In this document: one piece after another, positions 1 through 5,799 of the stretch
Numbering within the stretch: the first letter of the stretch is position 1
Layout of the letters: each line of letters begins with the position of its first letter
NCBI GenBank assembly: GCA_937988735.1
Contig: CALKHQ010000328.1
Location: 1-11,363, forward strand
Reading direction: 5' to 3'
DNA: 11,363 nt
Source: an uncultured Alphaproteobacteria bacterium
GTDB taxonomy: Bacteria; Pseudomonadota; Alphaproteobacteria; CALKHQ01
Translations under genes and position numbers: made by a program
Notes under the pieces: model-generated
Database searches by the model: none
Seen by the model: only the letters and a program-made list of their open reading frames with translations
What the model was told of the DNA's origin: nothing

Positions 1-569
1 ACCACCTGCTGCCGAAGTACACGGACCCGATCCGCTTCGCCATTCAGCGCGGGGTTCTGGAGACGACGATCGCGACGCCGCACGGGCCGATCCGGGTGTT
101 CTCCACCCACCTTTGCCACCTGTCGGCCGCGCAGCGCCTGAAGCAGGTTGAGACGATCCTCCACATCCACGCCCGCGCCGAGGCCGACGGCGCCGTGCAC
201 AGCGGCGCACCCCCGGGCGCCTGGGGCAGCGAGCAGGTGACGCCGGTGCCGCCCCCGCGCTCGGCGGTGCTGATGGGCGACTTCAACATGCAGCCGGGGA
301 CGCCCGAATACGAACGCCTGCTCGCGGCGCCGGTCACGGTGGACGGGCAGGAGGCGCCGCTCGGCTTCGTCGATGCGTGGCTCGAGGCCGGCGGCGCGCC
401 GACCGGCGGTCACACCCTCTACAGCGACCCGGTCGCCCGCAAGGGCATCCGCATCGACTACTGCTTCGTCACCACTGACCTGGCGCCCCACGTCGCGGCG
501 GTGGAGGTGGACGAGCTGGCGGACGGCTCCGATCACCAGCCGGTGCGGATGCGACTCCGCCTGTCCTGA
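1..569 (+). CDS. Endonuclease/exonuclease/phosphatase family protein, 3' part
   Basis: This is the C-terminal part of a gene whose 5' end lies before the window; the frame is open from base 3 to the TGA at 567-569. The visible 188 residues carry the hallmarks of the Mg-dependent endonuclease/exonuclease/phosphatase (DNase I-like) fold: STHL near the start of the visible part, then LMGDFN with the metal/phosphate-binding Asp and Asn, and SDHQPV close to the C-terminus with the terminal catalytic Asp-His pair. A loop rich in Gly and Pro separates STHL from GDFN. Family members cleave phosphodiesters in DNA, phosphoinositides or sphingomyelin, so the substrate cannot be named from this fragment. 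No signal peptide or partner gene can be judged because the start is missing. The family call is secure and the specific function unknown. Confidence 0.85.
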   Translation, partial: HLLPKYTDPIRFAIQRGVLETTIATPHGPIRVFSTHLCHLSAAQRLKQVETILHIHARAEADGAVHSGAPPGAWGSEQVTPVPPPRSAVLMGDFNMQPGTPEYERLLAAPVTVDGQEAPLGFVDAWLEAGGAPTGGHTLYSDPVARKGIRIDYCFVTTDLAPHVAAVEVDELADGSDHQPVRMRLRLS

Positions 570-719
570 CGTGGGGCGGCCGGCGCCGCTGTGACAGCTC
601 ACACAGGCCGCGCAGTTCTGCGGCTTTGACTTCCGGGCGCCATTCACCATCTGCAGGCGGTGCGACCGTCGCGGCCTTCCCCTTTGCCGCGTCGCTTCCT
701 CCGCAACCCCCGAGGCGTC

Positions 720-830
720 ATGGCGTTCGACATCGACTACGATCCCGCCCGCTATCGTGCGCGGGGTCGGGACCTGTTCGCCGGACTGGCGGTCTATCTC
801 GTGCTGCTGCTGGGCGCGGCGAGCCTGTAA
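720..830 (+). CDS. Small single-span membrane protein, hypothetical
   Basis: This is a 36-codon ORF starting ATG at 720 and ending TAA at 828-830. A GAGG motif at 712-715 lies 4 nt before the ATG. The protein has a charged N-terminal half (MAFDIDYDPARYRARGRD) followed by about 17 hydrophobic residues (roughly 19-36, containing LAVYLVLLLG) that run to the C-terminus. That is the layout of a small tail-anchored or single-span inner-membrane protein. I do not recognise the family. It lies alone between the phosphatase-like gene and the RidA-family gene, on the same strand as both. The stop codon falls in the loop of a short inverted repeat (AGCCTG-TAA-CAGGCT, 823-837). Against it is the short length; for it are the ribosome site and the clean polar-then-hydrophobic pattern. 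Confidence 0.45.
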   Translation: MAFDIDYDPARYRARGRDLFAGLAVYLVLLLGAASL

Positions 831-892
831 CAGGCTGGCGGGCAGCGCCCCGCCGGCCTACTCTCGTCTCCTCGACGATGCAGGGAGGTGCG

Positions 893-1288
893 ATGCGCGC
901 GATCGCGACAGTCGACGGGGTCCACCCGCCGTTCGCCAACTACAGCCATGCGGTCGAGGTGCCGCCGGGAGCGCGGACGCTGTTCGTCTCCGGCCAGCTC
1001 GGCATCGCCGCAGACGGCACCGTGCCGCCAGATGCGGAAGGGCAGGCGGAGCTGATCTTCCAGGCGATCGCCCGCATCCTCCGCGAGGCAGGAATGACGA
1101 TGGCGAACATCGTGCGGCTCAACGCCTATGTCGTCGACCGCGCGGACCTGCCGGCCTACATGGCCGTCCGCGACCGCCACGTGGGTGCGCCGCCACCGGC
1201 GAGCACGCTGCTGCTCGTCGCCGGCTTCACCCGCCCCGAGTTCAGGCTGGAAGTCGAGGCTGTGGCTGCCCGCGTCGATCCTCGATGA
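893..1288 (+). CDS. RidA/YjgF/YER057c/UK114 family protein
   Basis: This 131-residue protein has the usual length of the family, whose best-known member RidA hydrolyses reactive enamine/imine intermediates from PLP enzymes in the cytosol. Visible family landmarks are FVSGQLG near residue 40, an amphipathic helix with AIARILREAGM, the segment NIVRLNAYVVD, the AYMAVRDRHV helix, PPPAST, and the C-terminal strand FRLEVEAVAAR. The start at 893 is chosen because GGGAGG at 883-888 sits 4 nt upstream; an in-frame ATG at 878 would place that site inside the gene. The Arg that RidA uses to bind substrate carboxylate (Arg105 in E. coli) is not clearly aligned here: the nearest is Arg114 in FTRPEF, about two residues off, so this may be one of the Rid subfamilies without deaminase activity. 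Its 3' end overlaps the 3' end of the opposing GMC gene by 47 bp. Confidence 0.85.
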   Translation: MRAIATVDGVHPPFANYSHAVEVPPGARTLFVSGQLGIAADGTVPPDAEGQAELIFQAIARILREAGMTMANIVRLNAYVVDRADLPAYMAVRDRHVGAPPPASTLLLVAGFTRPEFRLEVEAVAARVDPR

Positions 1289-2888
1289 TCATGTCGCTCG
1301 CCTTCTCCGCGATCATGATCGTCGGCGAGTTGGTGTTGCCGGACGTGATGGTCGGCATGATCGAGGCATCCACCACCCGCAGGCCCTCGACGCCCTGGAC
1401 CCTCAGCCGCGGGTCCACCACCGCCTGCGAGTCGGTGCCCATGCGCGCGGTGCCGACCGGGTGGAAGATCGTCGTTGCGATGTCGCCGGCGGCGCGCGCC
1501 AGCTCCTCGTCGGTCTGCAGCTCCGGTCCCGGGCGGTATTCTTCCGGCCGGAAGCGGGCGAGGGCAGGAGCGGCGACGATCCTGCGGGTCAGCCGGATCG
1601 AATCCGCCGCGACCTTGCGGTCGCCTTCGGTGGACAGGTAGTTCGGCCGGATCTCCGGCGGCGCCGACGGATCGGGGCTCGCTATCCGCACCTGACCGCG
1701 GCTCTGGGGCCGCAGGTTGCAGACGCTCGCGGTGAAGGCGGAGAAGGGGTGCAGCGGCTTCCCGAACGCGTCCAGCGACAGCGGCTGCACGTGGTATTCG
1801 ACGTTCGGCGTCTCGTAGGACGGGTCTGTCTTCGCGAACACGCCGAGCTGGCTCGGCGCCATGCTCATCGGCCCGCGCCGGAACAGCGCATATTCCAGCC
1901 CGATCCCTGCCTTGCCGATCACGGTGCGCACCCGGTCGTTGAGGGTGCGGGTGCCGGTGACCTTGTAGACCGTCCGTATCTGCAGGTGGTCCTGCAGGTT
2001 CTCGCCCACCTGCGGCAGGTCGTGCACTACAGGGATGCCGTGCTCCGCCAGCAGCGCGCCGGGGCCGATGCCGGAGAGCTGGAGGAGCTGCGGCGACCCG
2101 ATGGCGCCGGCGGACAGGATCACCTCGCCGGCGGCCTCCACCCGGCGCACCGTGCCGTCGTGGCTGATCTCGACGCCGATGCAGCGCCGCCCGTCGAACA
2201 GCAGCCGACGCGCCTGGGCGTTCGTCAGCACGGTCAGGTTCTGGCGATGGCGGACGGGCTTGAGGAAGGCCGTCGCCGTGTTCCAGCGCCAGCCGCGTCG
2301 CTGGTTGACGTGGAAATAGCCGGCGCCGAAGTTGTCGCCGGTGTTGAAGTCCTCGGTCTTCGGGATGCCGACCTGGGCGCAGGCCTCGCGGAAGGCGTCG
2401 AGGATCGGCCACGACAGCCGCTGCTGTTCCACGCGCCATTCGCCGCCGACGCCGTGGAATTCGTTCTCGCCCCAGGCGTAGTCCTCGGACTTGCGGAAGT
2501 AGGGCAGCACGTCGTCCCAGCCCCAGCCGACGTTGCCCATCTGCCGCCAGCCGTCGTAGTCGCGGGCCTGGCCGCGCATGTAGATCATGCCGTTGATCGA
2601 CGAGCAGCCACCGAGCACGCGCCCGCGGGGATAGGCGAGGCTGCGGCCGTTGAGTCCCGGCTCCGCGGCGGTCCTGAATCGCCAGTCGGTGCGCGGGTTG
2701 CCGATGCAGTAGAGGTAGCCGACCGGGATCTTGATCCAGATGTAGTTGTCGCGCCCGCCGGCCTCGAGCAGCAGCACAGAAACCTTCGGGTCCGCGCTCA
2801 AGCGGTTGGCCAGGACACATCCGGCGGAGCCGCCGCCGACGATGACGTAGTCGAAGCGACCGAGGGTGGTATCAGTGGTTCCGGACAT
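1242..2888 (-). CDS. GMC-family FAD-dependent alcohol dehydrogenase/oxidoreductase (BetA-like)
   Basis: This 548-residue enzyme belongs to the glucose-methanol-choline oxidoreductases, which oxidise alcohols to aldehydes using FAD. The dinucleotide-binding motif VGGGSAG is at residues 17-23, followed by LLLEAGG. GMC signature 1 (RGRVLGGCSSINGMIY) is near residue 80-95 and signature 2 (GSPQLLQLSGIGPG) near the middle. The catalytic pair is His476 in FHPVGTARMG and Asn520 in SGNTNSPT; their spacing of 44 equals that of His466/Asn510 in choline oxidase. The closest relatives in character are choline-dehydrogenase-like enzymes of broad alcohol specificity, so the substrate is open. The start at 2888 leaves a normal N-terminus; the ribosome site is weak, and the frame remains open upstream to 2942. 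It follows folB on the same strand after 50 bp, so co-transcription is possible. Confidence 0.93.
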   Translation of the reverse strand: MSGTTDTTLGRFDYVIVGGGSAGCVLANRLSADPKVSVLLLEAGGRDNYIWIKIPVGYLYCIGNPRTDWRFRTAAEPGLNGRSLAYPRGRVLGGCSSINGMIYMRGQARDYDGWRQMGNVGWGWDDVLPYFRKSEDYAWGENEFHGVGGEWRVEQQRLSWPILDAFREACAQVGIPKTEDFNTGDNFGAGYFHVNQRRGWRWNTATAFLKPVRHRQNLTVLTNAQARRLLFDGRRCIGVEISHDGTVRRVEAAGEVILSAGAIGSPQLLQLSGIGPGALLAEHGIPVVHDLPQVGENLQDHLQIRTVYKVTGTRTLNDRVRTVIGKAGIGLEYALFRRGPMSMAPSQLGVFAKTDPSYETPNVEYHVQPLSLDAFGKPLHPFSAFTASVCNLRPQSRGQVRIASPDPSAPPEIRPNYLSTEGDRKVAADSIRLTRRIVAAPALARFRPEEYRPGPELQTDEELARAAGDIATTIFHPVGTARMGTDSQAVVDPRLRVQGVEGLRVVDASIMPTITSGNTNSPTIMIAEKASDMIIEDRRGQPQPRLPA

Positions 2889-2938
2889 CGCGCATTCCGT
2901 TGCAGGCGTGCGACCGTAGCGACGGCGCGCGCCCCGGG

Positions 2939-3343
2939 TCAATCGCGATGCGGCATGAAGCCGATGGGTTCGGTTCCGTAGTCTCCACGCCGGCGGGTGA
3001 TCTCGACGCCGGCGTAGTCCAGCACGCCCTTCACCGGCGCGCTGGGCTTGCGGATGGCGACGCGGACGCCCTCCAGCCGCGGGAACCGCTCCAGCACGGT
3101 GCGCGCGATCCGCTCGGCCAGCGTCTCGATCAGGTTCGCGGGCTCGCCGGTCATCACCGCGCTTACCACGTCGTAGACCGCCGCGTAGCAGACCGCCTGC
3201 CGGTAATCGTCTGCTTCCGCCGCCGGGCGGACGTCGAGGAGGCAGTCCACGTCAACGAAGAAGCGCTGGCCGAGCCGCCGCTCCTGGGGCGCCACCCCGT
3301 GGTAGGCGAAGAAGGCCATGTTCGACAGGATGATCCGGTCCAT
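2939..3343 (-). CDS. folB: Dihydroneopterin aldolase
   Basis: This 134-residue protein matches bacterial FolB, the cytosolic enzyme that converts 7,8-dihydroneopterin to 6-hydroxymethyl-dihydropterin and glycolaldehyde in folate synthesis and also epimerises the substrate. Sequence landmarks are AYHGVAPQERRLGQRF near the N-terminus with Glu21, CYAAVYDVV with Tyr53, NLIETLAERIA with the pterin-anchoring Glu73, and VAIRKPSAPV with the catalytic Lys99. These correspond to the known active-site Glu, Tyr, Glu and Lys of the family. The ATG at 3343 has GGAG 6 nt upstream on the coding strand. A C-terminal tail of about 15 residues extends beyond the usual end of FolB. No other folate genes are in the window. 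The GMC gene follows 50 bp downstream with no obvious terminator between. Confidence 0.9.
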   Translation of the reverse strand: MDRIILSNMAFFAYHGVAPQERRLGQRFFVDVDCLLDVRPAAEADDYRQAVCYAAVYDVVSAVMTGEPANLIETLAERIARTVLERFPRLEGVRVAIRKPSAPVKGVLDYAGVEITRRRGDYGTEPIGFMPHRD

Positions 3344-3425
3344 CAGTCACTCCGGGTCTTGCGGCAGTCGGGGTACCAACACGCACGTGAAAGTCGTATT
3401 CGATCCGGACCGACGCCCCCGGCGA

Positions 3426-3454
3426 TTGATCCGGGGTGGTGGCATGTGTAGTAT
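3426..3454 (+). promoter_or_regulatory. Candidate sigma-70 promoter of the M35-like peptidase gene
   Basis: A -35-like TTGATC (3426-3431) and a -10-like TAGTAT (3449-3454) are separated by exactly 17 bp. This would start transcription near 3461, before the leader hairpin at 3469-3503. The site lies in the 184-bp divergent region between folB and the peptidase gene. Each box matches 4 of 6 consensus positions; there is no experimental support. Confidence 0.45.
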
Positions 3455-3468
3455 CCTGAACGCTTCAT

Positions 3469-3503
3469 GACGGGATCGACAGTCGACTCGTCGATGGCCC
3501 GTC
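3469..3503 (+). promoter_or_regulatory. Imperfect inverted repeat / leader hairpin
   Basis: GACGGG-ATCGAC (3469-3480) pairs with GTCGAT-GG-CCCGTC (3490-3503), giving two 6-bp stems separated by a 2-nt bulge, around the 9-nt loop AGTCGACTC. It lies between the proposed transcription start and the AGGAG ribosome site (3517-3521) of the peptidase gene. It could act as an RNA leader structure or as a dyad operator. There is no T-run after it, so it is not an ordinary terminator. Confidence 0.5.
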
Positions 3504-3527
3504 GTCTCCAGCCGCGAGGAGAGACGA

Positions 3528-4211
3528 ATGGCCCATACCTACAACTTCCTTCCCAGCCAGCGCAAAACCGTTGAGACCTGCGTGCTGCAGGCGCAGGCCG
3601 CCCTCGACAAGGCCTACAAGAACATGCTCGCGCTCCAGCGCAAGGGCGTCGCGGGGACGCTGATTGCGGACTACGAGCGCTGGTTCGGCACCTTCGGTCC
3701 GAAGAACCTGGCGCGCGTGACCGAGGTGATCGGGCTGATGGATTTCGCCCTCAACTCCGGTCGGATCACCTTCGAGTACAACCAGGGCTGCGGCGCCACG
3801 ACCAACGCGGTCGCGTTCACGCCCACCCATGGCTGGAAGACCGCGAAGCTGAAGGAAACCCTGCAGTCCGGGACCTTCCGCATCTCGCTCTGCCCCCGCT
3901 TCTTCGGCGCGATGCCGCAGGACGCGCAGGACCGGCAGAGCCGCACCGGCACCTTCATCCACGAGCTGTCGCATATCGTCGGCAATACCAACGACATCGC
4001 GCAGAATCACCTGGGCGGTGCGCCGATCACCGACGCTCCCGCCGGTTTCACCTTCTACGGCCGCGATGCCGCGCGGCTTCTCGCCGACCGCTTCCCGAAC
4101 TTCGCGATCGAGAACGCCGAGAACTACGGCTTCTACGCCACCTGGATCATGCGCAGCACCGCGACCGAGGAGGTCGATCTCAGCGGCGCCTTCACACAGT
4201 TGTTCGGCTGA
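3528..4211 (+). CDS. M35-like (aspzincin / peptidyl-Lys type) zinc metallopeptidase, no signal peptide
   Basis: This 227-residue protein has the zinc-peptidase motif HELSH (His145, Glu146, His149), followed seven residues later by Asp156 in NTNDIA and later by ENAENYGFYA. That order is the arrangement of deuterolysin/peptidyl-Lys metalloendopeptidases (M35), in which two His and one Asp bind zinc and Glu is the general base; the C-terminal segment resembles the NADNY segment of the bacterial lysine-specific metalloendopeptidase domain. The N-terminal ~140 residues are mostly helical in character with a few Cys. The start is well set by AGGAGA with 6-nt spacing. Unlike secreted fungal members, the protein starts with no signal peptide and no propeptide, so it acts in the cytoplasm or leaves by another route. 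The gene has its own promoter and converges on the IclR gene with only 9 bp between the stops. It looks less GC-rich than its neighbours. The family call is good; the role is unknown. Confidence 0.65.
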   Translation: MAHTYNFLPSQRKTVETCVLQAQAALDKAYKNMLALQRKGVAGTLIADYERWFGTFGPKNLARVTEVIGLMDFALNSGRITFEYNQGCGATTNAVAFTPTHGWKTAKLKETLQSGTFRISLCPRFFGAMPQDAQDRQSRTGTFIHELSHIVGNTNDIAQNHLGGAPITDAPAGFTFYGRDAARLLADRFPNFAIENAENYGFYATWIMRSTATEEVDLSGAFTQLFG

Positions 4212-4220
4212 CGGTCCGGC

Positions 4221-5000
4221 TCAGGTCATCGCGGCGCTGATCCGGGCCGCCGCCGCACGCAGCTGGGGCAGATAGTCCCGCAGCAGGGTCGCCTTCGACA
4301 CGCGGGCGGCGTGGGCGCTGAGATTGATCGCGGCCCGCAGCACGCCCTTGCCGTCGAACACCGGCACCGCCAGCGAGCGCAGGCCCTCTTCCAGCTCCTG
4401 ATCGACGAGCGCGTAGCCGTGCTCGCGCACCGCCCGCACCCGCGTCAGCAGCGCCTCCGGCTCGACAAGCGTGCGCGAGGTGTAGCGTGTCAGCTTCGCC
4501 TCGCGGAGATAGGCCTGCCACTCCCGCTCGTTCAGCCCGCCCAGCAGGACCTGTCCCATCGAGGTCGCGTGCGCCGGCAGCCGCGTGCCGACCCGCAACG
4601 TCACCGACATCAGCCGGTGGCGGGCGGCGGAGCGGGCCACGTAGACGACGTCGGCCCCGTCCAGCACCGCCGCGGAGCAGGACTCGTTCAGCGCGTGGGT
4701 CACCTCCTCGAGGTAGGGCCGCGTCGCCTCCCAGAAGTCCAGCGACGACAGGTAGGCGTAGCCAAGGCACAGCACCCGCGGCGTCAGCGCGAAGTACTTC
4801 CCGTCATAGGTGACGAATCCGAGCGCGTGCAGCGTCAGCAGGAAGCGGCGTGCGGCGGCGCGCGTCAGGTTCGTCCGCTCGGCCACCTCGGTCAGCGTCA
4901 TGCGGCCGGCGTCGGCGCTGAACGCCTGGATGACGGCGAGTCCCCGCGCCAGGGAGGTGACGAAATCGCCGGAGCGGTCTCTGGACACGGGCGCCGACAT
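4221..5000 (-). CDS. IclR-family transcriptional regulator (PcaR/PobR type)
   Basis: This 259-residue regulator has the IclR layout: a winged helix-turn-helix at about residues 12-75 (VTSLARGLAVIQAF, then LTEVAERTNLTRAAARRFLLTL and a wing with YFALTPRVL) and an effector domain at about 90-255 containing HATSMGQVLL and YALVDQELEEGLRSLAVP. These segments are typical of the aromatic-catabolism branch (PcaR, PobR, CatR). The start at 5000 is chosen because GGAGG lies 7 nt upstream; an in-frame ATG at 5015 would put that site inside the gene. It is divergent from the hydroquinone operon, and two tandem palindromes lie in the 153 bp between them, so it probably controls the operon, most likely as an activator responding to hydroquinone or a pathway intermediate (inference). 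The nearer palindrome begins 19 bp from its own start, which suggests autoregulation. Confidence 0.93.
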   Translation of the reverse strand: MSAPVSRDRSGDFVTSLARGLAVIQAFSADAGRMTLTEVAERTNLTRAAARRFLLTLHALGFVTYDGKYFALTPRVLCLGYAYLSSLDFWEATRPYLEEVTHALNESCSAAVLDGADVVYVARSAARHRLMSVTLRVGTRLPAHATSMGQVLLGGLNEREWQAYLREAKLTRYTSRTLVEPEALLTRVRAVREHGYALVDQELEEGLRSLAVPVFDGKGVLRAAINLSAHAARVSKATLLRDYLPQLRAAAARISAAMT

Positions 5001-5018
5001 TCCTCTTCCTCCCATTGT

Positions 5019-5033
5019 GTGCGCTATACGAAC
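5019..5033. promoter_or_regulatory. Putative IclR operator 1
   Basis: GTGCGCTATACGAAC is an imperfect palindrome with 5-bp arms around 5 bp (GTGCG / CGAAC). It resembles the 15-bp PcaR site that I recall as GTTCGATAATCGCAC: read on the other strand, 11 of 15 bases agree. Its right half ATACGAAC recurs 19 bp downstream in operator 2. It is the site nearer the regulator gene. Confidence 0.55.
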
Positions 5034-5037
5034 AAGT

Positions 5038-5052
5038 GTTTGTAATACGAAC
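5038..5052. promoter_or_regulatory. Putative IclR operator 2
   Basis: GTTTGTAATACGAAC has the same form as operator 1 (GTTTG / CGAAC arms around 5 bp), in the same orientation with centres 19 bp apart. It ends 7 bp before the TTGACG box of the catabolic promoter, a position suited to an activator. Confidence 0.55.
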
Positions 5053-5059
5053 TGCACCG

Positions 5060-5089
5060 TTGACGCAACGGAGCGGGCACTCCTAGCCT
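5060..5089 (+). promoter_or_regulatory. Candidate promoter of the hydroquinone operon
   Basis: The -35-like TTGACG (5060-5065) matches five of six consensus bases. A weak -10-like TAGCCT (5084-5089) follows after 18 bp. A good -35 with a poor -10 beside paired operators fits an activated promoter. The predicted start near 5096 would give a leader of about 58 nt. Confidence 0.4.
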
Positions 5090-5102
5090 GCGGGACAACA
5101 AC

Positions 5103-5120
5103 CGGCGCCGAAAGGCGCCG
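5103..5120 (+). other. Leader hairpin with GAAA tetraloop
   Basis: CGGCGCC-GAAA-GGCGCCG forms a perfect 7-bp all-GC stem closed by a GNRA tetraloop. It begins just after the predicted transcription start of the operon and ends 33 nt before the pnpC ATG. No T-run follows, so termination is unlikely; a 5'-end stabilising structure is a reasonable guess. Confidence 0.5.
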
Positions 5121-5153
5121 CGCCACGGGCGCGGGCAGATTGGGAGGGTGCCT

Positions 5154-5699
5154 ATGACGTCGACACATGCGGCCGTCGCCGGCGATCGGACCGTTTCCGA
5201 CCGCCACGAGTACAGGACGGTGTTCGGCTCGCTCGCCGACTACCGGAAGGGCGGGGTCGAGGTGATCGAGGACGACCCCCGCAACTACGTCTTCTCCAAC
5301 GTGTTCGAGGTGGCCTCGAAGGCCGCGCCCTACGAGCGGATCGTGGTGGCGAAGAACATGGAGTACGTGATCGAGGCGGTCCGGGCGGAAGGCCTTTCGC
5401 CCTGGTACGCCTGCGCCCACGACGAGTTCGCGCTGTGCATGGACGGCGCCGTCGAGGTGCATCTGCTGAAGCCGGATGCGCCGGTGGTGGAGGAGGGCTC
5501 CGAGGGCGCCCGCCGCCTGGAGGAGCCGCCGGCGGGGCGCAAGATGGGGCGGCTGCGCCTGCGCCGGGGCCACATGGGCCTCCTGCCCGCGGGCAGCGTC
5601 TACCGCTTTGCGTCGGACCAGCCCGGCGTCATCACCATCCAGACCATCCTCGGCCCCGAGAGCGTCGAGAAGTGGGCCGAGATCTGCCAGACCGAATAG
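5154..5699 (+). CDS. pnpC: Hydroquinone 1,2-dioxygenase, small subunit
   Basis: This 181-residue protein is the small (C) subunit of the two-subunit Fe(II) hydroquinone 1,2-dioxygenase, known as PnpCD in 4-nitrophenol degraders and HapCD in 4-hydroxyacetophenone degraders. The enzyme opens hydroquinone to 4-hydroxymuconic semialdehyde. The protein has a cupin core: SPWYACAHDEFALCMDGAVEV around residues 84-104 (His89, Glu91) and GHMGLLPAGSVYRF further on, ending in a strand with VITIQTI. The known C subunit has a cupin fold but no working metal pocket, so it is expected to be structural. The segment DYRKGGVEVIEDDPRNYVFSN before the cupin is also typical. The ATG at 5154 has GGGAGGG 5 nt upstream. 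It is the first gene of the operon, 100 bp before the large subunit. The symbol is borrowed from the nitrophenol pathway and does not imply nitrophenol use. Confidence 0.9.
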   Translation: MTSTHAAVAGDRTVSDRHEYRTVFGSLADYRKGGVEVIEDDPRNYVFSNVFEVASKAAPYERIVVAKNMEYVIEAVRAEGLSPWYACAHDEFALCMDGAVEVHLLKPDAPVVEEGSEGARRLEEPPAGRKMGRLRLRRGHMGLLPAGSVYRFASDQPGVITIQTILGPESVEKWAEICQTE

Positions 5700-5799
5700 C
5701 CGCGGGCGTCGTCACCCACGGCCGGCTCGGCCGGCGAACGATCCCGGGACAGGCCGGGGGAGGACGAACGCAGGGATCGCCCGATACGGGAGCGCCGTC
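5700..5799 (+). repeat. Intergenic two-hairpin palindromic element, copy 1 (divergent)
   Basis: The 100-bp gap between the dioxygenase subunits holds a GCCGG/CCGGC hairpin (5721-5735) preceded by GTCACCCACG, and a CCCGG-GACAGG-CCGGG hairpin (5743-5758) followed by AGGACGAACGCAGG. This is the same order as the clearer copy at 6820-6906. The GGGAG at 5788-5792 is the ribosome site of pnpD. Confidence 0.5.

Noticed and set aside
607..627. GCCGC / GCGGC stem followed by CTTT as a terminator of the first gene
   Set aside because: The stem is only 5 bp with an 8-nt loop, and the T-run is three bases; too weak to call in DNA this rich in GC.
1128..2981. Long plus-strand open frame of 617 codons opposite the GMC gene
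   Set aside because: It is an antisense shadow produced by high GC at third positions. The minus strand encodes a full GMC enzyme with FAD motif and catalytic His/Asn, while the plus-strand translation is low-complexity Arg/Ala-rich with no motif.
5476..5799. Longer start for the large dioxygenase subunit
   Set aside because: The upstream frame is a shadow of pnpC plus the intergenic element. The ATG at 5800 has a good ribosome site and yields a 331-residue protein, and places the iron ligands at a constant offset from PnpD.
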